From Rhodohalobacter sp. SW132 (GTDB taxonomy: Bacteria; Bacteroidota; Rhodothermia; Balneolales; Balneolaceae): a DNA stretch of 64,000 bases. Positions 24,915-35,602 of the stretch are shown here, in pieces. The DNA lies in NCBI RefSeq assembly GCF_003390325.1, contig NZ_QUOK01000007.1, forward strand, positions 1 through 64,000. The letters run 5' to 3'. Every line of letters begins with the position of its first letter. The stretch's first letter is position 1. A program made the position numbers and the translations under genes. The notes below the pieces were generated by a model that worked only from the letters and a program-made list of their open reading frames with translations, was not told the origin of the DNA and did not search any database.

Positions 24915-25991
24915 TTAATTCCCTCTTGCGCGGATGGTTACGTCAAGATTCTGATCCTGTCCTATGAGTGCGGGAACATCTAATAGCTGGATAAGAGGTA
25001 AGGGCACACCGGTTATGTCGAATGGGTTTGAACCTCCGGAGATTCCCATGTCAGTACCATCGCTGCCGGCGTCAATGGCCGGGGAGCCGGCTTCAAGGTC
25101 AGGGTTCCATGCAAAATCCCATGCCGATCGGGTCTGTTCGAGATTTACGAACTGGGGATCCTGGCCTTCAATATTACCCGATCCTGTATTGCCTTCCTCC
25201 CCTATTGGAAACTGATCATTTGCCGGTGCAAAAAGCAGATTGTTGGTAAAGACCGTGTTTCTTGCACCATAGTTCGTGCTCGTAGTGATACCATTTCCGT
25301 AGAAGATATTATTTCTCACAACAGCGTCATCCAGTTTAAAAGGACTTCCCCCCGTATCATTAATAAAGAGATTATTGCGAATTACGGCGTTGTTATTAGC
25401 ATGAATAAATGACGAATATGAAGTACTATTACTTCCGCGGGTAAAAATGTTGTTGGATATTAGTACGCTTCCTGAGTCATAAATATCCAGTGCGAACGTC
25501 GATGTACCAACACTGGAACGCCAAATATTGTTTAGGACAATCAACCCGCCAACAATGTCATCATTAACTGTAAAAACACGGTCGTCGAACACATTTTTAC
25601 TGAACACAAGTTGATCTGCGCCTTCATGAATTTGAACGGTACCTGTAAACCACAATCCCATTGCGGAGCTGCCGGCAGAGTTGCTTTGGAAGTTGAGGCC
25701 ATCGATTCGTGCAGGTACACTGGTTTCGTTATCAGGATTAAAGCCGACCCCGTAAAGCGATACTTTCTTGTTGATATCGGCACGCTCATACGTTGTGCTT
25801 CCAGGGATAATATGAATAATATCCCCGTCACTGGCCGCATCTACAGCCGCTTGAATCGTACCATATACATTGCTGCCGCCTGGTGTCCCGGCATTATTAT
25901 TCACCACGTGCACAGATTGTGCATAGACATTACCAGTTATGGTAATCAGTGACAGGAGTGTGATTAGGGTGATTTTTATTGTGTTTTTCAT
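24915..25991 (-). CDS. Secreted right-handed parallel beta-helix protein (copy 1)
   Basis: A 358-aa protein with a signal peptide (residues 1-24). It starts VHVVNNNAGTPGGSNVYGTIQAAVDAASDGDIIHI, the N-terminal cap seen in pectate-lyase-like helices, followed by short stacked turns with N-rich ladders (LISNNIFTRG, VIRNNLFIND, VVRNNIFYG). It ends DVTIRARGN and has no sorting tail in the standard sense. No catalytic residues of polysaccharide lyases can be assigned. It is a close paralogue of the next gene upstream (same cap, same AGSDGTDMGISGGSNPFDITG C-terminal block). It may bind or process glycans; that is uncertain. Confidence 0.82.
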   Translation of the reverse strand: MKNTIKITLITLLSLITITGNVYAQSVHVVNNNAGTPGGSNVYGTIQAAVDAASDGDIIHIIPGSTTYERADINKKVSLYGVGFNPDNETSVPARIDGLNFQSNSAGSSAMGLWFTGTVQIHEGADQLVFSKNVFDDRVFTVNDDIVGGLIVLNNIWRSSVGTSTFALDIYDSGSVLISNNIFTRGSNSTSYSSFIHANNNAVIRNNLFINDTGGSPFKLDDAVVRNNIFYGNGITTSTNYGARNTVFTNNLLFAPANDQFPIGEEGNTGSGNIEGQDPQFVNLEQTRSAWDFAWNPDLEAGSPAIDAGSDGTDMGISGGSNPFDITGVPLPLIQLLDVPALIGQDQNLDVTIRARGN

Positions 25992-26057
25992 TTTGATAGC
26001 TCTTTTTTATGAATTGTGACATTTAAAATGTTGGACTGAGGTATTGCTTTGAGACGA

Positions 26058-26088
26058 GACCTGTCAGGTTTCGGAAACCTGACAGGTC
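26058..26088. repeat. Perfect 31-bp palindrome (15-bp arms, 1-nt loop)
   Basis: GACCTGTCAGGTTTC pairs with GAAACCTGACAGGTC. It lies in the 118-nt gap between two paralogous genes. It can act as a very stable hairpin but lacks a clear T-run on either side. The text CCTGTCAGG is familiar to me as a widespread intergenic palindrome in this phylum (recollection, not checked). Confidence 0.7.
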
Positions 26089-26109
26089 TTAATGAGAGTT
26101 GAATTAAAA

Positions 26110-27180
26110 CTAATTCCCTCTTGCGCGAATCGTTACATCAAGGTCCTGATCGGTGCCAATCATGGCAGGCAGATTGAGCGTCTGGATGAGCGGACGCGGC
26201 ACGCCGGTAAGATCAAAGGATGCGGAGCCGCCAAAAATTCCGAGATCAGATCCGTCGGTACCGGCACCGATGGCAGGAGAGCCGGTCTGGAGAGTGGGGT
26301 CCCAGGTGAAATTCCAGGTACTGTTTGTTGTAGCCAGATCCACAAACTGAGGATCTGCATTTTCCAGATTCCCGGAACCGGTATTATTATCCTCGCCGAT
26401 GGGGAATTCACCCCCTTCAAATACAAGGTTATTTTGGAAAGATGTGTATTGAACGCGTGTAGCAGATGTACTTGTGCTATTAGGACGAATACCATAAAAG
26501 ATATTGTTAAAAACCTGTGCGTTATTTAGCGAGCCAAAAGCTGAGTCGGTGCTTGAAGTTCCAATGAACATGTTATGAGAAATCAATGTTTGATTTCCCG
26601 CAGTAACATAGTGTGAAGATCTAATAAAAATATTGTTGGTTATTATGACATTTGAGGTGCTATTTCCGGTATGAAGATTTATAGTTGCCGAATTTGAACT
26701 ACTATCTTCAAATAAGTTGTTTTGAATAATCAGGCCATTTATTGTACTGCTTACATTCTGCCTGATATTGCTACCAAACCGATTGTTTCTGATCGTCAGA
26801 TTCGAAGTCGCAACATCACTATTTATTGTTATTCCGCTGAGCCAGAGCCCTTCAATGGTTGTTCCGTTTGCATTATTTTCAATGGTAATCTGACTAACCC
26901 TGCTCAGGATAGGCGCCTGCTTATCCGGATTGATCCCGATGCCGAAGATTTGGAGCTGCTTGTCAACTGTAAAACTGCCATAATTCTCCTGGCTGGGGAC
27001 GATGTGAATAATATCTCCGTCAACGGCGGCTGTTATAGCGTCATCGACGGAGGTGTATACGTTGCTGCCCCCCGGTGAGCCGGGAGTGTTATTTACCACA
27101 TGTATGGTTTGAGCGCTTAAAGTGACTGCTCCTGAGAGAAACAGAATGAATATGATGGTAAGAGTATGAAGTGGTTTCAT
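26110..27180 (-). CDS. Secreted right-handed parallel beta-helix protein (copy 2)
   Basis: A 356-aa paralogue of the preceding protein. ATG 27180 (KPLHTLTIIFILFLSGAVTLSA) gives a clear signal peptide; an upstream in-frame start at 27324 does not. The same cap (TIHVVNNTPGSPGGSNVYTSVDDAITAAVDGDIIHI), asparagine ladders (LTIRNNRFGSN, IQNNLFEDSS, NNIFIRSSHY) and the final PAIGAGTDGSDLGIFGGS, then DVTIRARGN, are present. It is the first gene of the minus-strand block and lies about 170 bp downstream of the second 48-bp motif copy, divergent from the PAS-LuxR gene. Enzyme activity is not evident. Confidence 0.82.
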   Translation of the reverse strand: MKPLHTLTIIFILFLSGAVTLSAQTIHVVNNTPGSPGGSNVYTSVDDAITAAVDGDIIHIVPSQENYGSFTVDKQLQIFGIGINPDKQAPILSRVSQITIENNANGTTIEGLWLSGITINSDVATSNLTIRNNRFGSNIRQNVSSTINGLIIQNNLFEDSSSNSATINLHTGNSTSNVIITNNIFIRSSHYVTAGNQTLISHNMFIGTSSTDSAFGSLNNAQVFNNIFYGIRPNSTSTSATRVQYTSFQNNLVFEGGEFPIGEDNNTGSGNLENADPQFVDLATTNSTWNFTWDPTLQTGSPAIGAGTDGSDLGIFGGSASFDLTGVPRPLIQTLNLPAMIGTDQDLDVTIRARGN

Positions 27181-27346
27181 GGTAATTGTTTTTATATAGG
27201 GTGCGTAGTTACTGTTTTCTTTATGGGGGATTGGATCATTTTCCCATCCCTGTATGTATCTAAACTCGATTAAAGCAATCCATCGCAGACTGTACATTTG
27301 TTCTGGTCTTCTGATGTAAGCCAACCATTTTCGTGGATTTAGACTA

Positions 27347-27394
27347 TTATCGGGGAGTGGTCGCGTTCGTGAATACTTAGAAATGAGTATATTT
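27347..27394 (-). promoter_or_regulatory. Conserved 48-bp upstream motif, copy 2
   Basis: Ungapped match to 18245-18292 (38/48). It lies between the divergent beta-helix gene (start 27180) and the PAS-LuxR gene (start 27600), so it could serve either or both. AATACTTGATAAAT at about 27568 resembles its central part and may be a second, weaker site. Confidence 0.6.
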
Positions 27395-27599
27395 GTGGTG
27401 TTTTTGCGAACACCCTCTCTCTTTTTGTTTAACCCTGAGCCTTCAGAATACAGATTGGTGTTCTATGGTATCACCTGCTATTCTCCTGATTTATTATCGA
27501 ATTGATGGTATTAGATTATCTCGTACAAATAAATTAGGAAATTGTTACTTTGACCAAAGTTGGCACATAAATACTTGATAAATATCATCTGAATTACCC

Positions 27600-28349
27600 A
27601 TGAAGTGGATTCATCAGAATGTGAAATATCTCCGGGAAAATCGACTCAGTGTCCATGATCCTCAAAAAGAGATAGACAGAGCCCTTGAAAGCATAAAGAG
27701 TTTCAAACCCATTGGGAATCAATTTGTCTATGCTGCAAGTTACTTTACGGAGGATCTTTCCATGCCTTATATATCATCCGGTGTAAAACGTGTATTGGGA
27801 TATGAGCCTCAGCAGATCAAAAATCTCTCCTTTTTTTATGATCGGATTCACCCGGATGACCTTGACTCAGTCAAAGATCTGACTGCAGATGCAATAGATG
27901 CTTTATCGGGTAAATCCGGTATCAAGCTGCTTGACCATGTTTTTCATCTTACCTATCGCATGAGGCATAAAAACGGAAGTTATGTGAATGTGCAGCGGCA
28001 AACCGGTTTGCTCACAAGGGATGGCAATCACAATATGCTCACGTCATTCGGGATTTATACGGATGTAACTCACCTAACCAATAGCAGCGAAGTTCAGGCG
28101 ATGATGAGCGGGCCGGAAATTCCCGGATTTAATTTTGGAACTCCGGAATCCAACTCAAATCCTAACTTCACAAAACGCGAAAAAGAGATTATCGATGAAC
28201 TTGCCGCGGGATTGAGCAGTGATGAGATTGCAAAAAAACTATTCATAGCCAAAGTTACGGTAAATACCCATCGGCGAAATATTCTGCGAAAAGCCGGTGT
28301 AAGCAATACCGCCGGTTTGATTGCATATGTATTTAAAAATGGGCTTTAA
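27600..28349 (+). CDS. PAS-domain LuxR-type transcriptional regulator
   Basis: A 249-aa regulator. A PAS_3-like sensor occupies about residues 45-165 (YISSGVKRVLGYEPQQI, RIHPDD, RMRHKNGSYVNVQRQTG). A GerE/LuxR HTH lies at about 190-245 (FTKREKEIIDELAAGLSSDEIAKKLFIAKVTVNTHRRNILRKAG) with the usual spacing. There is no receiver domain. Small-molecule or redox sensing through PAS is possible but no cofactor motif is visible. It is divergent from the surface-protein block, sharing the intergenic region that contains the second 48-bp motif, so it is the natural candidate for that block's regulator (inference). Confidence 0.88.
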   Translation: MKWIHQNVKYLRENRLSVHDPQKEIDRALESIKSFKPIGNQFVYAASYFTEDLSMPYISSGVKRVLGYEPQQIKNLSFFYDRIHPDDLDSVKDLTADAIDALSGKSGIKLLDHVFHLTYRMRHKNGSYVNVQRQTGLLTRDGNHNMLTSFGIYTDVTHLTNSSEVQAMMSGPEIPGFNFGTPESNSNPNFTKREKEIIDELAAGLSSDEIAKKLFIAKVTVNTHRRNILRKAGVSNTAGLIAYVFKNGL

Positions 28350-28355
28350 ACCGGG

Positions 28356-29195
28356 TTAACTCTCCCTGGAATCAACAAAAGAGATGTATTCGGCAAGTAA
28401 GCTATTAACAGCTTCAGAGGCCTCAAGCTGAACACAATGCCCTGCTTCGGGAATAATTTGAGGGCTGTTTTGCCAGCCGGTTGATTCGGCAATTTCCTTC
28501 ACGTAGTCTGCATTGATCAGCTCATCCTTTTCACCCAATACCAGTGCAGGTGCAATTCCAATGCTGACGAGTTCCCGTAATTCGTCTTTATAATCACCGG
28601 TTGCAACTGATTGCCCCAGGCTGCTTCTGAGTGTTGGATCTGTTTTCGAAAAAGCATTTTTGATTTTTTTCGAAGCGTCAGCCGAACCGTTATGCATGGA
28701 GTCTGCAAGAATGTCCAGCTCTTCTCTTGTTAATTCATCTTTGAAAAGCAGACCCATCGCTGGGTGATCATTAAAAGGAGCTGCCGGCATTTCTGATGTT
28801 GTAAGCGGAGGTGTGCCCATTAAAAAGAACCCCTTCAAACCGTCAATATCTGAAGCTGCCTGGATGCACAGATGGCCGCCCAGTGAATGCCCCATAAGAA
28901 TAAGGTCCTCATCAATCACATTTCCGGCAAATTCACTGATAAAGTCAGCCATCCCTTTAATCGAAAACCGGGATGTATCAGTTTTACTATTTACCTCAGT
29001 ATCTCCATTGCCCGGTAAATCCACTGCAATCAGGCGATATTGATCAAGCTGTTCAGATTCAAGCTGAGGGAGAAACGTTTCTTTTGACAATGAGTTGCCA
29101 TGCACCATCAGAATGGTTGCAGAGGCATCATTTGCGGTTTTTTCAAAATACGAAGCGTGACAGGAAGAGAGTTTAACAGATTTTTTTGAGAGCAT
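28356..29195 (-). CDS. Alpha/beta hydrolase
   Basis: A 279-aa alpha/beta-hydrolase. The oxyanion-hole region LMVHGNSLSKETF is at about 29-41, and the nucleophile elbow is MGHSLGGHL with Ser104. The catalytic His is in PEAGHCVQLE near residue 257, and Asp is probably in LVLGEKDELIN. ATG 29195 was chosen because the alternative upstream start (29339) would run through the terminator-like hairpin at 29261-29302. Substrate is unknown; esterase, haloperoxidase-like or epoxide-hydrolase-like roles remain possible. It converges on the PAS-LuxR gene 7 nt away, end to end. Confidence 0.87.
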   Translation of the reverse strand: MLSKKSVKLSSCHASYFEKTANDASATILMVHGNSLSKETFLPQLESEQLDQYRLIAVDLPGNGDTEVNSKTDTSRFSIKGMADFISEFAGNVIDEDLILMGHSLGGHLCIQAASDIDGLKGFFLMGTPPLTTSEMPAAPFNDHPAMGLLFKDELTREELDILADSMHNGSADASKKIKNAFSKTDPTLRSSLGQSVATGDYKDELRELVSIGIAPALVLGEKDELINADYVKEIAESTGWQNSPQIIPEAGHCVQLEASEAVNSLLAEYISFVDSRES

Positions 29196-29260
29196 ATTAT
29201 CTGAAAGAGATTGGTTAATGGGAACCCACAAACCTACCATTGTAATTTTAAATATAAAAA

Positions 29261-29302
29261 AACTCAACCCTGATTGGAGCCCGCCACAATCAGGGTTGAG
29301 TT
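29261..29302 (-). terminator. Strong hairpin with minus-strand T-run upstream of the hydrolase
   Basis: AACTCAACCCTGATT (29261-29275) pairs perfectly with AATCAGGGTTGAGTT (29288-29302). Read on the minus strand it is followed by TTTTTTATATTT, a strong intrinsic terminator. It sits 66 nt before the hydrolase ATG and has no gene upstream on that strand for about 160 bp. It could be an attenuator or the end of a small RNA. Confidence 0.6.
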
Positions 29303-29453
29303 TCTTTAAGGGTAAATCTATTCTCTCAACACCCATCACATAAACTTCTCAAATCATTGCAATAGTATATTTCTATTTATTCCGGAACTCATATGAGTAA
29401 ATGATTTGGTAAGTTTACACCATAGAAAATAGGTGATAAAAAATTTAACGTAA

Positions 29454-31763
<2,310 letters not shown>

Positions 31764-31797
31764 AGAAAGGATCCGCTTATAACGCGGAAAAAATATA

Positions 31798-31834
31798 AAG
31801 GCAGTTCTGATTTATTTCAGGACTGCCTTTTTTT
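31798..31834 (+). terminator. Intrinsic terminator of katG
   Basis: AAGGCAGTTCTGA pairs with TCAGGACTGCCTT around a short loop, with a T-run directly after (31828-31834). It lies 34 nt after the stop codon. Confidence 0.85.
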
Positions 31835-31914
31835 GTTTATAACTTGAGTTCTATTGATAATCTATTTCATTTATTGAGTATCAAGTCTACCCTAAAAAGG
31901 GACTCATTTTTTAA

Positions 31915-32013
31915 ACACGCAGCGTAAGCGTAGTGAAATTTAGAGGGGTGTACATCGGGTTTTTCACAGATCTGATGGACATCCCCCTCAATCCCCCTTT
32001 TCTAAGGGGGACT
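31915..32013. repeat. GAGGGG-type dispersed repeat between katG and ric
   Basis: Contains AACACGCAGCGTAAGCGTAG, TTTAGAGGGGTGTA and CCCCCTTTTCTAAGGGGGAC. The text resembles pieces at 41-73, 38203 and 39650. It carries no genes. Confidence 0.5.
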
Positions 32014-32078
32014 TTTTTATCCATAATTCAAGAACTCAGGTTTATAGCTTTTAGGTTCAACTACCACGCTAAACCACT

Positions 32079-32810
32079 TCAGACAAGCTGCTCTGCTTTT
32101 TTGAACAGGATATTGTTCTCTAAATGAACATGTTTATGAAGGTCTTCTTCAAATCCGGCCAGGTTTTGATATAATATTTGCCAGGTTCGGCAGGCTCCTT
32201 CTGGCGGATTGAAATTGTTACTCAGCTGCCTGATTTCCTTCATCAGATCTCCGGCATTTTCATGCTCCGATTCCATCTGCTCCAGTTCCTTCCGGAGTGA
32301 TTGGTTCATCTCTTCAGAAACGGACTCACCCCGCATACGGGTTTCATAGATCTCCCGGATTAAGGGAAACACCCGCTGTTCTTCAGATTCAAGGTGGTCG
32401 AGCATTTCCTGTGAGAGAGCAAGAAACAATTCGTAGATCTTCACATTTTCAGGATGCCTTTCACCATGTACTCGGGCCACTTTTTCGGCATAGCCGGTAA
32501 TTTCTGATGTTTTGGTTCGCACAAATCTATGATGCGTTTTTTCTATATGATCGATTAAAAAACCGGGCTCCCAGGCGCTGTAGTTTTGGTCCGGGTTTTC
32601 ATTGGTCTGTGCAACAAGGATTAATTTTTCCAGCACATCTTTAATTTCCAATCCTTTAGTCCGGCACGCCTTTTCAAGCGTAATTCCGCCCCCGCAGCAA
32701 AAATCAATACCAAACTCTTTAAAAATTCCTGCTGCATGATAATTACCAGCTACTATGTCGCCAATTCGTTCGGTAGCCAGATCGCTTTGTTTTACATCTG
32801 TTTGTTTCAT
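32079..32810 (-). CDS. ric: Di-iron Fe-S cluster repair protein RIC (ScdA/YtfE)
   Basis: A 243-aa protein from ATG 32810. The N-terminal ScdA_N domain has GIDFCCGGG (Cys38, Cys39), then a hemerythrin-like four-helix domain with His residues in DHIEKTHHRFVRTK, RVHGERH, EMLDHLESEE and KHVHLENN that would bind the di-iron centre. In the family it repairs Fe-S clusters damaged by NO or peroxide. It is divergent from the 601-aa gene, with a shared inverted repeat (TTTAAGA-N8-TCTTTTA at 32929-32950) between them, as also occurs before the Rrf2 genes. This links it to NO or redox control. Confidence 0.93.
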   Translation of the reverse strand: MKQTDVKQSDLATERIGDIVAGNYHAAGIFKEFGIDFCCGGGITLEKACRTKGLEIKDVLEKLILVAQTNENPDQNYSAWEPGFLIDHIEKTHHRFVRTKTSEITGYAEKVARVHGERHPENVKIYELFLALSQEMLDHLESEEQRVFPLIREIYETRMRGESVSEEMNQSLRKELEQMESEHENAGDLMKEIRQLSNNFNPPEGACRTWQILYQNLAGFEEDLHKHVHLENNILFKKAEQLV

Positions 32811-32928
32811 GGATAACGTATTTAGTTGAAATAATCGGTGATACGGCACATTGTCAAAGTATATATCTGAAATGGCACCGGTGTGACTTCATTTAAGAAA
32901 GAATAAAAATGTGAAGCCAATATAAATA

Positions 32929-32950
32929 TTTAAGAGTATTTTGTCTTTTA
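32929..32950 (+). promoter_or_regulatory. Putative Rrf2 operator, ric / 601-aa gene intergenic
   Basis: TTTAAGA (32929-32935), 8 bp, TCTTTTA (32944-32950). It is one of four same-spaced inverted repeats in the window (others at 34908, 35414 and 48260). It lies 58 nt before the 601-aa start and 119 nt before ric. Confidence 0.6.
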
Positions 32951-33007
32951 TAAAATTTCACTCTATCTTTCTCATTCCGTTTTAAAAACTATGATTAATT
33001 AAATACC

Positions 33008-34813
33008 ATGTTTCAAAACCAACACACATTTCATATTCCGGTGATGGGAACCGGGCACTCTATTGATACTCCCATTCGCGTAGCTCACCTGGGCATTCAT
33101 TCCGTGATATCTGTAGTGGATGACCTGCTTTGCGAAAAAATCAGAAAACATTATTGCAGTGAATTTGATCTGGCATATAAAAATATACCCAGGTCAGCTG
33201 TGGATGGGCGTGCCGAACGAATTAAAGCCTATCTTGAGACGGTACATGAAATTGTTACCCGAAAGTTTCAAGAAATCAAAGAGTTACCGTTATTTGAAGG
33301 CAATGAAAAAGATCGCTATTTCAATCTATTACCGGGTTCCAATCCATTAAAGAGCGCTTACCAGTTTATCGAACATCTTTCTGATCGTGAGATGAGAGAG
33401 CGTCTGATTGAAGATCTGAATAACAAAATGCGTCCGGGTTCCATCGACGTGAATATTATGGCCAAAGTGGATGCCCTGGGTACGGATAAAGATGATCAGC
33501 CTCTGAGCAGTGAGTACAGCGACGCAAGTGCCGCTCTTCGGGGGTATGCCAACAGTTCGCTGTCATCCTCTCTTGTACTCTCGGCCGGTTTTAACCCCCG
33601 GTTATACAGTTATATTTCTGATTTTAAAGATTTTTACAGGGACACATCAGGCGAGATTAAGAAGAAGGTTATTTTAAAAGTCAGTGATTTCCGATCCGCC
33701 CTGATACAGGGGAAATTTCTTGCCAAAAAAGGTATTGAAGTGGCTGAATTCCGAATCGAATCAGGACTGAATTGCGGAGGACATGCGTTTGCCTCGGATG
33801 GTTCATTGCTTCCTGTACTTTTAGAGGAGTTTCGTGAAAAGCGGGATCAGTTGAGGGAGACGTTTCTTCCAATGGTTCAGAGTTTCTATGAAGCGCAGGG
33901 CTGGGAGTACCCCGAAGTGAGTGATGAACAGCAGTCGCCCCGCATTACTGTGCAGGGAGGAATTGGAACAAACGGCGAAATGGAGCGTCTGCTTACAGAG
34001 TATGGAATGGATGCAACAGGCTGGGGGAGTCCCTTTTTATTGGTTCCGGAAGCTACGTGTGTTGATGATTTTACATCACAGCTTCTGGCCAATGCAGCAG
34101 AAAAGGATCTGTACCTGAGTGGCGTATCACCGCTGGGTGTGCCGTTTAACAATATCCGGGGATCGGGGTCAGCGATTCATACGGAAGAACTTATCAAAAA
34201 AGGGAAACCGGGTTCTAAATGTCCCAAGGGCTTCCTGGTGTCAAATACTGAATTTACGGAGAATCCAATCTGTACAGCATCGGCCGAGTACCAGATACTG
34301 AAAATAAATTCCATTGATGAGAGCGCTGATACAGAAGAGGAGAAGGAGAGGCAGAAAAATAAAGTTATGGAGAAAACATGCCTCTGTACCAACCTTGGGA
34401 CCGGTTCGCTGATCCGACTCGGAATCATGAAACCTACATACGGCCGCCAGGCGATCTGTCCGGGTCCCAACATCGCATGGTTCAATCGCGAATATTCGCT
34501 GGATGAGATGGTGAATCACATCTACGGCCGGGGAGAGTCACTCGTACCGGAAGAGCGTCCGCATATGTTTGCCAAGGAGCTTGTCATGTATGTGGATTAC
34601 ATCAGTGAACTATCATTGCTGACTGATCCGGGTGATGCAGAGTGGAAAAAGCTGGTTCGAATGCAGAAAAACCTGGAAAAAGGGATGGATCTCTGTATGG
34701 AGATTGCCGAAAGTGAAGCGTATGAAGGCGAAAACCTGGAATCACTGCGCCTCACTGTAGAAAAGCAGAGGATGCGGCTTGCAGATATTTTCCAAAATAA
34801 TTTAGTCTTGTAA
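33008..34813 (+). CDS. Uncharacterised protein with TIM-barrel (nitronate monooxygenase-like) core and Cys-rich C-terminus
   Basis: A 601-aa cytoplasmic protein. I see ESGLNCGGHA (251-260), VQGGIGTNGE (315-324) and ATGWGSPFLLVPEAT (336-350), spaced like the GG(H), GGIG and GxxFLxxPEA segments of nitronate monooxygenase-type FMN TIM barrels; this is recognition by eye only. From about residue 400 a cysteine-rich tail follows: Cys405, Cys422, Cys458, Cys460 and Cys484, in CPKGF, NPICTAS, KTCLCTNLGTG and AICPGPN, which could bind an iron-sulphur cluster. A Lys/Glu coil lies at 437-455. It sits between ric and the Rrf2 gene and shares the RIC operator, so a role in NO or nitro-compound detoxification is inferred. 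No described function is known to me. Confidence 0.7.
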   Translation: MFQNQHTFHIPVMGTGHSIDTPIRVAHLGIHSVISVVDDLLCEKIRKHYCSEFDLAYKNIPRSAVDGRAERIKAYLETVHEIVTRKFQEIKELPLFEGNEKDRYFNLLPGSNPLKSAYQFIEHLSDREMRERLIEDLNNKMRPGSIDVNIMAKVDALGTDKDDQPLSSEYSDASAALRGYANSSLSSSLVLSAGFNPRLYSYISDFKDFYRDTSGEIKKKVILKVSDFRSALIQGKFLAKKGIEVAEFRIESGLNCGGHAFASDGSLLPVLLEEFREKRDQLRETFLPMVQSFYEAQGWEYPEVSDEQQSPRITVQGGIGTNGEMERLLTEYGMDATGWGSPFLLVPEATCVDDFTSQLLANAAEKDLYLSGVSPLGVPFNNIRGSGSAIHTEELIKKGKPGSKCPKGFLVSNTEFTENPICTASAEYQILKINSIDESADTEEEKERQKNKVMEKTCLCTNLGTGSLIRLGIMKPTYGRQAICPGPNIAWFNREYSLDEMVNHIYGRGESLVPEERPHMFAKELVMYVDYISELSLLTDPGDAEWKKLVRMQKNLEKGMDLCMEIAESEAYEGENLESLRLTVEKQRMRLADIFQNNLVL

Positions 34814-34907
34814 ATACAATATTGTCAGCGGCTTATTAAGATTTTATTGATCATTTTCAGGAGCAATCAAACCGAATAAAGTTGACAATAATGTTAAAAG
34901 GGCTTAA

Positions 34908-34929
34908 TTTAAGATAAAGTACTCTTAAA
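34908..34929 (+). promoter_or_regulatory. Putative Rrf2 operator before rrf2-1
   Basis: TTTAAGA-taaagtac-TCTTAAA is a perfect inverted repeat (arms 7, spacer 8), 17 nt before the start of the Rrf2 gene, so it would give autoregulation. TTGACA at about 34882 could be its -35. Confidence 0.65.
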
Positions 34930-34946
34930 ACTTATATATAAAAAAG

Positions 34947-35399
34947 ATGCTACTGTCAAAAACTTGTATTTACGGATTGAGAGCTTCGGTGCTGCTGGCT
35001 GCCAAACAGGGTACGGAGTATGTGACAATCCGTGAATTGAGTGATGAGTTAGGTATCTCATTCCATTTTTTGACAAAGGTGCTGCAGAAACTGACAAAGT
35101 CTGAACTACTTATATCTTATAAGGGACCGAATGGTGGAGTAAAGCTGGCTAAAAATGCTGCTGCAATTACCTTTATGGATGTAGTGATATCGATAGACGG
35201 TGATTCCATTGTTCATGAGTGTGCACTTGGTCTGCCCGGATGTGGTATACTTAAGCCTTGTCCATTGCATAGCCAATGGTCAGGGTTGAAAGAGAACATT
35301 CTAACCATGATGACTACCATAAGTCTTGCTGATTTAGCCGGTAATCATGATGATATTTATATGCTGTTTCAGGAAGCCAAAAAATTAGATATGGACTGA
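34947..35399 (+). CDS. Rrf2-family transcriptional regulator (NsrR/IscR-like), copy 1
   Basis: A 150-aa winged-helix regulator: LLSKTCIYGLRASVLLAAK, a helix-turn-helix (TIRELSDELGISFHFLTKVLQKL), wing PNGGVKL, and the cluster ligands Cys92, Cys99 and Cys105 in ECALGLPGCGILKPC. This three-cysteine spacing is that of NsrR- and IscR-type Fe-S sensors. The neighbours (ric, nos genes) favour NO-sensing, so NsrR-like, but the exact sensing role is inferred. A palindromic operator lies directly in front. A second copy at 48299 is similar throughout, including all three cysteines. Confidence 0.9.
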   Translation: MLLSKTCIYGLRASVLLAAKQGTEYVTIRELSDELGISFHFLTKVLQKLTKSELLISYKGPNGGVKLAKNAAAITFMDVVISIDGDSIVHECALGLPGCGILKPCPLHSQWSGLKENILTMMTTISLADLAGNHDDIYMLFQEAKKLDMD

Positions 35400-35413
35400 T
35401 TTTTTTACCCATA

Positions 35414-35435
35414 AATAAGACTTAATACTCTTAAA
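35414..35435 (+). promoter_or_regulatory. Putative Rrf2 operator upstream of the cytochrome c-nosZ unit
   Basis: AATAAGA-cttaatac-TCTTAAA, the same arms and 8-bp spacing as the sites at 32929, 34908 and 48260. It lies 168 nt before the cytochrome c ATG and 15 nt after the Rrf2 stop, so it probably controls the nos genes. The rest of 35436-35602 shows no feature. Confidence 0.6.
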
Positions 35436-35602
35436 TCATGATTTTCAACTACTTAACAATTATTGAATACGCAAAAACACCACCATCTATAAACCATTGT
35501 AAGGCATTTTCTTACAAAGGGTACAGGCCCCGGACTACCAAAAAGCTTTAAATCTAACACTACCTTTTAATCGTAAAAAATAAGATAGAAAACACAAAAG
35601 TT

